DNA of 64,000 nucleotides from Azolla caroliniana. Taxonomy: Eukaryota > Polypodiophyta. The notes beneath the pieces were generated by a model. That model saw nothing but the letters and a program-made list of their open reading frames with translations. It did not search any database and was not told the DNA's origin. How positions within the stretch are numbered: the first letter of the stretch is position 1; each line of letters begins with the position of its first letter. Shown here in pieces: positions 1 through 10,409 of this stretch. The DNA lies in the NCBI GenBank assembly GCA_043228905.1, contig JBHGNT010000001.1:35278001-35342000 (forward strand), given 5' to 3'. The translations under genes and the position numbers were made by a program.

Positions 1-620
1 AGTTTTCTGAAGGAAGATTAAATCATAATATGGCAGCATTTTGCTAATTCCATTATAATTTTGGGTGGATTTTTTTATAAAGTTATAGTTATACTTATAT
101 TATCTACATCTATAGATACATATTTATGTGTGTATGTAGGTAGATAGGTATGGAAATATGCTTAATTTATACCGTCAAGTTAGAAACTTTGCTCATATTC
201 CATGTAAAGAAGAAAATAAGAGAAACGTGCAAGATTTCTCTTTCATTCTTCTACATGTTTCTCTCATTTCACTATAATTTTCCTCTTATGTTCATCAAGT
301 TAGAAGATTTTCTCAGCACTACATTTGAAAAGGAGGATTTTCACCACAATTCGGCAATATTTTCTCTACCATTCCACTACTTTCTGTTTCAATTCAATAC
401 AACTTTCTTCTTATGTTCCGTCGAGTTAAAATATCTGCTCACCATTACACTTAAAGAAGACAAAATTGACTGGAAATGCAGCATTTTTCTTTATTTTAGC
501 TATATTTTCCTTCCATTTTTACCAAACGTTTCTCTTATATTTTGACAGAACAGCAATTCTCTTACATTTTTATGCTATAACATTTCAATTCCGTTTACAC
601 ACAACATTTTTTAAAAGGGC
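1..620. repeat. Degenerate tandem array, period about 120-126 bp
   Basis: A T-rich stretch repeats a motif of the type gtcaagttagaa...tttgctca...acat...gaagaa. The anchor tcaagt/tcgagt lies at 175, 295 and 421, giving periods of 120 and 126 bp. Diverged partial units are recognisable at 1-60 and 545-620. Because both periods are multiples of three, one frame stays open at 150-545 and reads as three related 40-42 residue blocks beginning VKLE, IKLE and VELK. I take this as a by-product of repeat structure, not a gene. The array lies downstream, on the minus strand, of the second exon of the RNase H-like gene, so it probably sits in an intron. Confidence 0.7.
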
Positions 621-633
621 AAGATTTTCTTAC

Positions 634-1128
634 TACAGATCCATCTGGATGCTTCAGAAGAGCTCCAGCTCCAGCTTTTCCCGGATTTCCTTTGGAAGCG
701 CCATCAAATTCGAGGCCAAAGATAACCTATATTTATCGCATATATAAAATAAACGCTCCACAAAGAAATGAAATATCACCAAATGTTGAGAAACAAACTT
801 CAGCAGGCATACAGGCAGACATGCATACAGCAGGGAAAATGAAAGTTGAACAAAAATGCTGAGAAAAACTCCCTGAAAGATACAGAAACAGATAGAAAGA
901 GCACAAAAATGTGGTATCAGCAAAGGAATTTCGAAATAAACGCATACTCGATAGAGATGAAAGAGATGCGATGATGTTGATGATCATGATACTATATACC
1001 TCTGTTGTTGTTTCTTCTACTGTTGTTGATTCTTCTACTGCTGTTGTTGAGTCGTCTTCTTTTCGCGACGAAGACTGAGTTTTGCGAGGAAGTTTCTTAC
1101 CTCCACGTTTACTGCTCAGCTTCGCCAT
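634..1128 (-). CDS. RNase H-like domain protein, 5' exons only (runs off left edge)
   Basis: Exon 1 (1128-1000) starts at ATG and encodes 43 residues, basic then Ser/Thr/Glu-rich (MAKLSSKRGGKK...). It ends at a GAG|GTATAT donor. Exon 2 (726-634) follows an ATATAG acceptor and encodes 31 residues containing EFDGASKGNPGKAGAGA. That matches the first strand and Gly-rich turn of RNase H1-type domains, where the Asp (D51 here) is the first catalytic carboxylate. It ends at a GTAAGA donor, and both junctions are phase 0. The remaining domain, with the other acidic residues, must lie beyond position 1. RNase H removes RNA from RNA:DNA hybrids. Plant family members often carry an N-terminal viroplasmin-like domain, which is absent here. 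The exon 1 assignment is inference from phase agreement and splice sites; the exon 2 domain call is firm. Confidence 0.7.
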
Positions 1129-1199
1129 TGCTTAAACCCTCTATCTCTTCGTGCGTCCAAAATCAGTGTAAGTGTATGTATATACGTATACATGCATAG

Positions 1200-1640
1200 A
1201 ATGAACCATACGTAACATACGTGCATTCGCATTCGAGAGTATTCAATCAAACCAAACGTGTATGGTAAATCATCTCAACGTTGGATTGGATTTATACGAT
1301 GGACAAAAAATTTAAGATTGGAATTTCAAAAAATGACTATGGTCTATATTATATATTGATTGAATCAAATGTCAACACAATTGAAAGTTCAAAACTTAGG
1401 ATTACTTAACTACTAACCATTAGAAAGCATGAACATAAAAATCAAATAATTCAAAGACATAATTGTATTGATGATGAGCTCATCTTGCAATTATCGATGT
1501 TCTCATCTCACAACTAGTGAAGGTATCAATTTCTTCACTTTAGAACTTTACAAAAAAATGATTATGAACTATAGAGATTGAATCAAAATATATCATTATA
1601 AATTATAATCAAATGTTCAAAAACTCATAAAACGTATATT
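1200..1640. other. Intergenic, no gene seen
   Basis: AT-rich sequence upstream of the RNase H-like gene. It presumably contains that gene's promoter, but I see no clear TATA element or other structure. Confidence 0.5.
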
Positions 1641-1657
1641 CGAGAACTTGAACAAAA

Positions 1658-1740
1658 CATGACACTAACATAAAATTTTACTAAACATGACACTAACATA
1701 AAATTTTACTAAACATGACACTAACATAAAATTTTACTAG
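1658..1740. repeat. 28-bp unit in three tandem copies
   Basis: The unit catgacactaacataaaatt plus tttactaaa begins at 1658, 1686 and 1714 with almost no divergence. A single further copy lies at about 1892, immediately before the second SINE-like copy. The unit therefore belongs to the larger duplicated block and expanded only in the first copy. Confidence 0.85.
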
Positions 1741-1875
1741 GACATGACACTAGAGAGAGAGAGAGAGAGATGAGAAAATTGGGATTCAAACCCAATATAT
1801 AATCAATAATAAGACAACAACTTACCACTAGGGTGAGCTAATTTTGAACAATAAAATAATTAGAAGAAGAAACTA
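1741..1875 (-). mobile_element. SINE-like element, tandem copy A
   Basis: Read on the minus strand, TAGCTCACCCTAGTGG (1840-1825) resembles a tRNA A box. GGGTTTGAATCCC (1793-1781) resembles the B box GGTTCGAATCC with one C-to-T change. The spacing fits a tRNA-derived RNA polymerase III promoter, as in plant SINEs. A (GA)n tract follows at 1752-1771. The whole block recurs about 181 bp further on. Boundaries are approximate, and I did not find convincing target-site duplications. Confidence 0.5.
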
Positions 1876-1921
1876 ACACATAACTTGAACAAAACATGAC
1901 ACTAACATAAAATTTTACTAG

Positions 1922-2045
1922 GACATGACACTAGAGAGAGAGATGAGAAAATTGGGATTCAAACCCAAGACATAATCAATAATAAGACAACAACTTACCA
2001 CTAGGGTGAGCTAATTTTGAATGATAAAATAAGAAGAAGAAGAAA
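1922..2045 (-). mobile_element. SINE-like element, tandem copy B
   Basis: This is a near-identical second copy of the preceding element. The A-box-like sequence is at 2013-1998 and the B-box-like sequence at 1966-1954. It is offset by about 181 bp, with a shorter GA tract. Sharing of flanking sequence between copies points to tandem duplication of an existing insertion rather than two separate insertions. Confidence 0.5.
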
Positions 2046-2489
2046 CCAACACATATTTTTTTCCCTTTTTCAAACGTTTGTATGCTTGCACGAACACGTT
2101 TATTACGTTCTATGCGTATATGTATATGTATACACACATACACATATGTCTGAACAGCAACAAAAGAGGCCACGGTGAACGTGCTTGGAGACTCTAAGAC
2201 TTGAAACCTTGAATTCAAAAAATTTGAAGTATTTGGAATCACACTCTACACATGTAGAGATCATCGCCCTTCAAGACAATGCGAGTCAGATTTCGTATAC
2301 CTCTTGGATATCATTATATTTTGTCTCATCACTATCCCTGTCTCACAAACCATCATGCTTCACATCAATTATGTCTATAATAAATTGATTGAACATACAC
2401 CTTACGCATGATGCAGTGTGTGCTAATAGTGTCGCATTTTGGACACATGATGGTGGTCTCGTCTTCCATTTCGTGCAAAAGTGTTTATA

Positions 2490-3031
2490 TTAGCGAGTAA
2501 TGGTTGGCAAGTTGCATTTTGGTGGTGACGTTGTCGCGTTGTTACGCGCGTGCGTGTAGAAAGAGGCGGGACCACGGGGGTCTCGGACCAAGGAGAGAGA
2601 GAGAGAGAGAAGTGCACAGAGAGAGATTAAGAGCAAGGAAAACAGGAATCCGATTACTATCGTCAATAGCTTACAACCGGCAACCCGGTAATGGACCCAA
2701 CACGGGGTCCTACTCACGCACACCGACAACAGCCACACGACTCGAAGAAACGAAAGGGGAAAGGGGGAGGAGAGAGACTCTGGTGGAAGCACACAAGTTG
2801 TCCACGAAGCAGAGGCAGCGAACTCCCGACACCCACAGAGAACGACGATCCGAGGAGAGAGGGCTCGGCACTCGGTTCTGCAGCAACACTTTTCCTCGCC
2901 GACGTGTGATCCCCTCTCTTCCTTCTCTCCTCTCCTTAAATAGTTCCCCAAAAGGGAGGGTGCCCTTTTTCCCTAGTCAAATCGCTTTATTCCCTACCCC
3001 CTCTGACATAGATACGCACAATCCCCCCTAA
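2490..3031. other. GC-rich island, possible LTR or orphan promoter/leader
   Basis: About 540 bp stand out from the AT-rich surroundings by high G+C. Overlapping long ORFs occur on both strands (2504-3031 plus, 2490-2951 minus), as expected where stop codons are depleted. On the minus strand CTATTTAAGGAGAGG near 2935 looks like a TATA region, followed by CT-rich leader-like sequence, which is typical of a plant LTR promoter. Neither protein resembles a family I know, and I found no second LTR copy in the window. Confidence 0.35.
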
Positions 3032-3509
3032 TAAATGTGTACTACTTAGTATTTACATCAGCCGATCCATTTATGAATCAACATCAAAATATCAATTCAC
3101 GTGTCCATCCGTGTAAGAGCCGGTTCATGCGCCTTTTTGTCTGATTCCGCCTATGGTTGGTTTTCTTCACGACAACGTTAAAACTAACACATTTTGGATG
3201 AGTATTTTTCCCGTAGAGTGTTTATGGAGATACTAGAAGTAGATTCCTTATATTCCTAGTTCCTAAAGCCTTTTTGGCTTACGTCACATTGTTGACTAGG
3301 AACCGTTTCCCAAACTTTCAATGTTTTTTCATGCAAGGACCCAAAAGTTTTGCCCTTTCTATCATATAAAGTTGTGTTTGCCTACCTTACATATTTGGGG
3401 GTATGTAGTAATTTGGAGCATGAAAAATGGGTTATTGTTTGATGCTCCCCACAATAGGTACATATATGCAAGAAAGGGTATTTGATTTGGTAATTTCCCC
3501 AACTAAGCT

Positions 3510-3712
3510 TTTTTTGTTTTTGAATGAAAGATACACCTTAGTATATTACTTGAGAAATGTAAATATAGAAAATAGAAGGAGACATTTCATCTCACCTCTA
3601 TTGTAATACAAAGGCTAATACCAGCATCTTATCAAACATATGATATCATATAAGAAACAAGTGGGGCACAAAACTACAAGCTATGCAATAAAAAAGAAGG
3701 TATGGCATAATT
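3510..3712 (-). mobile_element. 5'-truncated LINE 3' end, copy 1, with 15-bp target duplication
   Basis: About 180 bp are shared with copies at 5.64 and 8.43 kb (marker: gtatattacttgagaaatgt). All are oriented so that the T-rich tail at the low-coordinate end is poly(A) on the minus strand. The insertion is flanked by ttccccaactaagct at 3495-3509 and again at 3711-3725. That is a direct 15-bp target-site duplication, as left by target-primed reverse transcription. There is no coding capacity. Confidence 0.85.
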
Positions 3713-3884
3713 CCCCAACTAAGCTCGTACTACTTGCCTTTATGTCATTTAGTCATCCAACACATTAGAGAGGTTACCTTTGCATAAGATCATTGTTATC
3801 ATAGTTAGGAGAACGAAGTTTATTTGTATTGTCACATTGTTTTAAGTTACACAATGCTTTTACGAGAGAGAGAGAGAGAGAGAT

Positions 3885-4058
3885 TATATTATCATCTTCG
3901 GAGGTCAAATATGACCTATGAGACCAAAAAAATTACATTTCACGTGATACGTGTGAAAGTGAGCAGTGACACTCGATGTTCAAGAACTTTACCCATGAAT
4001 GTTGCAAATCGATAGTACACATTGTGGTTGTGAGAGAAATTCATGCAAGGACTGGGCG
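3885..4058 (-). repeat. Dispersed repeat family A, minus-strand copy
   Basis: Read on the minus strand this segment matches copies at 10.4, 21.9, 29.2, 29.9 and 30.0 kb. Shared features are ctctcacaac/tcacaatgtg, then gcaacattcat, then taaagttcttgaacatcgag, then tcatatttgacctc. A GA microsatellite at 3865-3883 abuts it. The family has no protein signature I recognise. It could be a solo LTR or a non-autonomous element. Confidence 0.6.
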
Positions 4059-4379
4059 TGGTCGAAGATGCGTGGAAAGCATGGTCAAATATGATCAAAG
4101 GCAAAGCATTGTATCAAAGTGTACATAGTCCATCACTCTCATCACTTGTGACCCAACACCCTGTCTCATATCGCAATGCATGTGAGCTAAGTCACATGGA
4201 AGCAATGGTTCAAATAAAAGCCAACGGAATGGGCTCTAACATGTATTGATGTGTACGGTTTCCCTGTTCCGCAAAGAATATGGTTTTGTTGTTAGGTGCA
4301 ACATGTGTAGGATAATGTATGAAACATGAGCCTCCACATTTTTCCCATGTCATGATACATTAGTGTTGCAAAAAGGCAT

Positions 4380-5165
4380 CATTTACATATAGGAATCTAA
4401 TGATGCATCATGAAGCAAATGTGTTGCATCCCATCTACCAAACCATTTTTTCATATCTTGCATCCAACCAGAACACAATTTTTTGCTTTTATGCATCTTT
4501 TGGATCTTTTTGCTTGTTTCCCATGTGATTCTAGGAAGTCGATGTGAGTGCGAGGGACTTTTTTGAACCTTAAGCATGTATTCAACAACTCTTTCCATGG
4601 CCAAGACCTCAATGGGAAGTGATCCCGTCTCAAGGAGGAAGCGGGTGTATGACGTTTGTTTCTTAACTTGTAGAAACTTTGTAAGAAAATGTTTTTGGAC
4701 ATTTTAAAACTCTTTCCAAGTAGATTTGCGGATGCTACCACCCCATACTTCCCCCCCATAGAGAAGCACCAGTGTCACCAAAGTGTCGAAATGGTATTTC
4801 TTGAGAACCCAACACTTAATATCTCCACGATTGCATGTGTTCTCAAATGCATAATATGCTCGCTTTCCCGCCTCTAAGCATCATGTAGCACATTCATTCT
4901 ATCTATGATTTGAAGGAACTTCAAGGCCGAGTTATTTGAAACTTTCCACACATTCAAGTGGCTCATTATTGTGCATAATGCATGGCTTATATCTTTTTTG
5001 GCTCTTCACAATCATAATCTTTGTTTTAGAGCTATTAACAGTTAATTTCATATGCATGCAAATTTTCATATTAACACAACAAGCTTTTGTGCACCTCTTA
5101 TAGTATTTGCAAAAAACACTACATCATCCGCATATAACAAAAGCATAATGACAACATTCCCAATT
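4380..5165 (-). mobile_element. LINE reverse transcriptase remnant, 3' half
   Basis: Minus-strand conceptual reading gives LLLYADDVVFFANT near 5120-5160, the polymerase YADD motif of reverse transcriptase. It is followed by a stretch containing ECVESFKxLGLEVPS, LLYGGEVWGGS and MERVVEYMLKVQKSPSH, the post-RT region of plant non-LTR elements. Multiple stops and frameshifts break it, so it is inactive. The 5' end is lost near a GA microsatellite at about 5170-5193. The family differs from the plus-strand LINE at 7.9 kb. Confidence 0.8.
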
Positions 5166-5637
5166 GCAAAGAGAGAGAGAGAGAGAGAGAGGTTTCCTTT
5201 CCCAAGGTCACATTTTGTTGCTCATCCTTCTCTTGCGATATCACTTATATATTCTACTCAAGCATATATGTGTGTGTGTGTCCCCTCATACCCTTTTTCT
5301 CTCTTTCATATGTTATTCAAGGTCATTTCGATAAAGTTCTACGGGGAAACGCTTTGAGGAAATACAACCAACATTTTGCCTTCTTAATCTTAACCACACA
5401 TGTGCACAAGATATTTTATCACAACATCACTACATGTATGTAACGACAATGATAATATAATGCCTAACGGTTGTGGTGTACTTTAAGAATATTGCTACAT
5501 TAACTATAGAGCTAGACATCGAAACATTCAAAATGCTAAAAGCTAAAACAATGTATCGTTTCTCCTTCAAATAAGCGTAGGTATTATGTACATATGTACA
5601 TGTCTTCTAGTTAATGCCCAACTCCTAAAATACCATT

Positions 5638-6056
5638 TCTTTTTTTTTTAAAGAAAGATGCACCTTACTATATTACTTGAGAAATGTACATAGAGAAATC
5701 AGAAGGAGACATTTCATCTCACTTCTACTGTGATACAAAGGCTAATACCAACATCTGATCAAACAGATGATATCATATAAGAAACAAGTGGAGCAAAAAC
5801 TACGAGCTATGCAACAAAAAAGAAGGTATGGCATAATTCCACCTCAGACCAGAAGTTGTATCTGAAAATAAGTGAAGACCTTGCCATCGCTTCTTAAAGG
5901 CCACTTGACGTTGCCATAGAACATCAGTTGAACCTTGCATATCATCATATTGACCACGTAGTGTATGGACAAATAACAACCAACATTTAGTAAGCATGGT
6001 GCGGAGATGCATGTGAGCATTATTATAAACGACATCACACCTCGCTTTCCATTATT
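5638..6056 (-). mobile_element. 5'-truncated LINE 3' end, copy 2, with 18-bp target duplication
   Basis: This is a longer copy of the same LINE 3' end. The poly(T) tract at 5638-5650 is the poly(A) tail on the minus strand. The minus strand also keeps a C-terminal coding remnant at 6012-5800 (QVAFKKRW, FSDTTSGLRW). Flanks aactcctaaaataccatt (5620-5637) and aactcctaaaatgccatt (6057-6074) form an 18-bp target-site duplication with one mismatch. Confidence 0.85.
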
Positions 6057-6074
6057 AACTCCTAAAATGCCATT

Positions 6075-7730
6075 GAGCTACCAATTTTGTACTTTTATTC
6101 AAATTGAACTAGTTCACCAACTTCATTGCATTCACAATGTTCTATGCATAGATGATGATAGTATTGCATGTTAATTTCGTCCCCGTAAATAAAAAAGAAT
6201 AATGATGGCATGATGCAAGCACCATGAACAAATCTTTCCCATGTTAAAAGAACGTCTTTATTGGTTCAAACTTTACATCCTTACTATTTGTGTAATAGAA
6301 TTCATAAAGTTTGAAGTTTCCTCACTAACCCTTATCACTAAATGAAATCATATGTTTCATTTATGAAGGTTGCGTATTAGACACCTTTAATGTTTTGACA
6401 TTACATTGGGTTAAATGAGCTTGTAAGGTGCAATAACATATCTATTTGGTAGATAAAACGCATGAACAAAGGGAGAGATTAACAAGAGAACAATTTCACA
6501 ACATAGGCTTCGTGCATGTTTGTCTAGTATCAATTTTGGAGAATCTCTTGGAAATGTTTGTGGGTCTGAGAACAAAATTAAATTAAGTGGTTTTGGATAT
6601 GACAAGCTAAGGATGATGCCACTTTTGGCTTTAAGTACACATTATTGTATCTTATGTAGTGACTTTCTTGTACACTTCAATTGTAGACATTTGGACCCCA
6701 TGTGCTTGACACATATGCCTTTGACAACGACTACAATGAACTAGCATGAAGTCAACAACCATTGTATCAAAATACACCTTTCCAAGAGGTTTTATTTTCA
6801 TAAATCCATTTTGAGATTAATGTGATCTCTAGTTATACCTTCATTGCATTCACAATATATGGTGTTCCAACCATGATATCTTTCAATGCTCTATATTCTT
6901 TGAGGGAACAAGGTTACAATATTCATTTAAGTGTTCAATCAAAGAAAAATGGATATTTCATGTTGGTCATAATTAAAATAAGATATTGTACAAACTTTAT
7001 AAGATTTTCATGGCACAAGTGGAAGATAATATGATAAAGTGATCCTTCAAGATTCCCAATAGAAAAACACATGTGCACATAACATTGTGCTAATGTGTTT
7101 TTCACTAGAAACGGCTGAATAGAAATGTGATGCATATTTCCAAGGCTCTACTTACACTAATATGCTATTTCCACAAAATAATATGAAGAGAAGGGAAACT
7201 TGATTTACCAGTTTAACAAAACCTAGTTACTCTAATGTTTGAAAGGTAGGTCACTAATATTTATAAAACATAAGTGAAGGGTATGTTCACCAATGTTAGA
7301 AAGGGAGTAATGTGATTGGATAGAAAGAATAGTAGGTGAATGCACTACCATGATCTTGACAACCAATGAACGGAGAGTCTTTTAGAAAAGCACATATATT
7401 CAAGATGCCTATGAAGAAGTGTATATATATGAAGCCTAACCACTCTCATGCAACACATTATATCAAAAGCTTGTCTTGAGACACTAATGGTGCAAGCAAG
7501 TCTTTCGTCGCAACAATTATGTTACCTCTTCTAAGGGACCATTCATCCTAATATTTGTTAGTATCAGACATTAGTGGTAGGTTTGGCTCAAGGGTGGTTG
7601 GTGTTGGGGACAAAGTCTTAAGTGAGTGGATAACAAATCACCCTGGTGTATACTCAAGGACAACAAGTTGATGGATGTAAACAAGATGAATAGAATAGAA
7701 TTAGGACAAACTCTAAGATCAAGAAGATTA
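6075..7730. other. Intergenic, no gene seen
   Basis: AT-rich sequence with only short ORFs in all frames and no recognisable protein. It lies between LINE insertions and is probably decayed repeat. Confidence 0.5.
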
Positions 7731-7731
7731 A

Positions 7732-7734
<3 letters not shown>

Positions 7735-7776
<42 letters not shown>
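7735..7776. repeat. (GA)21 microsatellite
   Basis: A perfect GA run of 42 bp. Shorter GA or CT runs recur at about 1752, 2593, 3865, 5170 and 10204, mostly next to mobile-element remnants. Confidence 0.95.
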
Positions 7777-7778
<2 letters not shown>

Positions 7779-7859
7779 CCAAGAGGCACACAAGAATGCA
7801 ACTATATTATTCAAAAGTTACAACAGAAAGAATGGTGGCAACATACTACAAACTAGGTT

Positions 7860-10090
7860 ACAAGTTCAATTGTATACTAACTGAGCTAGGGCAACTGCCC
7901 TTTGAGCTTATTACAAATATGGCCTAATCTAGTTTGTCCAAATGGGGCAATGTGAAGGTTTCTCTATTAGTTGGAGAGAAAATATCATTGTATCTATCTT
8001 CAAGAGTGGGGACCCCATTATGTCAAGAAATTATAGGACAATCATGACTGTCCATTACTTGCCCAAACTATATGGCTTGATCTTAGAGTTAGAATTGAGT
8101 GTATCGGCAGAGAGAAATGACTAATGTTTAGTTGGATGGCCCAACTTTCTGCAGGGATCCACAACCTTGGATCACATATTGACACTTTGAGCCCTTATCG
8201 AGGGGCACAAAGCCCATAATAAGAGGATTGATTGTTGTTCGTGGATCTCCGTAAAGCATTCCATGTTGTATCGTGCACTCGACTCATGCAATGATTAGAA
8301 GCCCTTGGTGTCTTTATAGTATGCAATGGAGAATCTATACATTTTATGAATCCATGTTCGGAAAAATGTGGTCTCCAATATCAGAGGTTCTAGCTAGCAC
8401 AAGTGGAGTAAAACAAGGATGCATATTTTTTAAATTTTTTTTCAAGTATATTACTTGAGAAATGTACATATAGAAAATAGAAGGAGACATTTCATCTCAC
8501 CTCTATTGTAAGACAAAAGCTACTACCAACATCTAATCAAATAGATGATATCATATAAGAAACGAATGGAGCACAATCTACAAGCTATGCAATAAAAAAG
8601 AAGGTATGGCATAATTCCACTTCATACCAGAAGTTGTATCTGAAAATAAGTGAAGCTCTCGCTTGCATATTATCACACACTCCCTTTAGTCTCTGTATAG
8701 ATGAGGTATGCCATTACATAGAGAGACTTAGCAGTTCATGGGCATCTCTAGGAAGTATAGCCATACTATATGTTCATGATATTGTGTTGATCTAAACTCT
8801 CTAGCAGGACTACAAGAACATCTAAAAGTCTTAAAAGTATTTTGTAAGAACAAAGGTTTGTTGGTAAACATAGATAACAACATCAAAACTAGAATTCTTC
8901 TTGGGGTAGGAAAAGGTTCCATACATGATCCCACATACTTAGGAGTAACATGCACATGTCATTTGTTCTCCTTGTGGAGGATGCTCGTGTTCAACTCTCT
9001 CGTGGATATGCAACCATTGGTGCACTTGAAAGACCATTTCCACATTTGTAGTTCCAAGAGTCAAATACCAAATTGTGGATATTTGATACACTTGTCACAC
9101 CAACTCTTCTATATGGAGTAGAACCTTGGGACTAAATTGTAATGAGAAAAATAAATGGAAAGATTTAGAGAGACCTTTGGTCTCAGTGATTGTGTACTTG
9201 ATAAAGAAGCAAAGCATAAATGCTCAATGATTTAATACAGATAGAGATGGGAGCAACCCCATATATCATTTTGCCATTATTCCAATGAATGAATACTATC
9301 CAACGTTTTTGGGAGCTCCATAGACAAAGGTACTCAAGGTTGGCACTTATGTCATCAAAACAACTTGTTAAACATGAAGATATTCGTTGTTGGTATGTGA
9401 AAACACAACAATGGTTTGAGTCACATGGAATACGCATACCCCTACTCTCATTCCAACATAGCTTGGGTTGTTCCCATCGAAACGTTACCAAAGTGGAAAG
9501 AATAGATTAATCTAAATTAATCTTATGAACTTGGAAAACCAAAATAACATGGATTAGTTCCACATCTCTTGATAAGAAGTTGACCCATTATGAGACATTT
9601 TCACACACCGAAAGGTGGATTCATCATTAAGCACTCTTACATGCACAAATACCTCTAGAAGAAAGAGTTTGCAATTTGTATGATCGTGAGGTAGAACACT
9701 ATGTTTGTCATTATATTGTGTTTCATGAAATACAAGGGAGATACCATTACCTCTTTAAGCAAAAGGTTTAGCTTACTATGTAAAGTAATGGAATATGAGG
9801 ACCAACGATGCTTAGGATTGAAGGGGCACATGGAGAACTTGTTAAAGGACAACAATACAACCACACAAACTCATCAACAAAGAACAATTACAACTTTCTT
9901 TAGCCCCATCACTCCTAATCATGCTATGAGTCAATCAAGGGCTGCACAACGTGGTTACAATAGATGGGGCAATAACAATTTTGTGTGGACATGGGCCCCA
10001 ACTTCGTGGACCTAGTCTCACCACCCTTGTCTCAAAAGATAAAGGCCATTATCTTCCACAAGCACATGCTTCCCTTGGTTCTTAGACCTC
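7860..10090 (+). mobile_element. Decayed LINE, reverse transcriptase to C-terminal region
   Basis: The plus strand reads SWRENIIVSIFKSGDP and NYRTIM (about 7965-8050), the fingers region of plant LINE reverse transcriptase. After stops it continues with remnants of the motif A region, then GVKQGC near 8400-8425. Coding resumes after a nested insertion with IDEVCHYIERL and a YVHDIVLI version of the YADD box (about 8690-8790). Post-RT motifs are RPLVSVI (9170-9200), RYSRLAL and WYVKTQQWFESHGI (9320-9440). A tail rich in Gln/Thr with RTITTFF lies near 9880-9900. Many stops and frameshifts show it is dead. The 5' boundary is uncertain. Confidence 0.8.
8428..8663 (-). mobile_element. LINE 3' end, copy 3, nested in the plus-strand LINE
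   Basis: The same LINE 3' end as at 3.5 and 5.6 kb is inserted in the opposite orientation inside the reverse transcriptase domain of the 7.9-10.1 kb LINE. The short direct repeat tgcatatt occurs at 8420-8427 and 8664-8671. Removing the insert and one repeat rejoins the host LINE reading, so insertion post-dates the host element. It carries the T-rich tail of the family at its low-coordinate end. Confidence 0.8.
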
Positions 10091-10409
10091 TCCATTCTAG
10101 ATTGACCTATGCAAGAGATATTTCAAAGGCAAAAATTACAATATATATTTGTCTTGAGAATCTTACATGTATAGATGACAAGATTCTTTAGTAAGATATT
10201 ATCCTCTCTCTCTCTCTCTAAAGAAAAAGTTATTATTTTGCGAATATAGAATTGTAGTATGCACGGTTGAATTTCGATCGAACATCATCTCATTCCCCTT
10301 TGCATCCTTTTGGATGGACTTGATGCATCATGTTACCTAACAACCAATGCAAATGGTGGACAATATTTCCTATAAGCTTCTAATCACATATTTCAACTCA
10401 ACCCAACCC

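Noticed and set aside
150-545. 131-codon ORF as a gene
   Set aside because: It is the open frame of a tandem repeat whose period is a multiple of three, is Phe/Leu-rich and has no family resemblance.
2504-3031. 175-codon plus ORF and overlapping 153-codon minus ORF
   Set aside because: Both arise from GC-rich sequence with few stops. They overlap on opposite strands and show no motif.
7571-7856. ORFs on both strands with Ser-Leu or Arg-Glu runs
   Set aside because: They are translations of the (GA)21 microsatellite.
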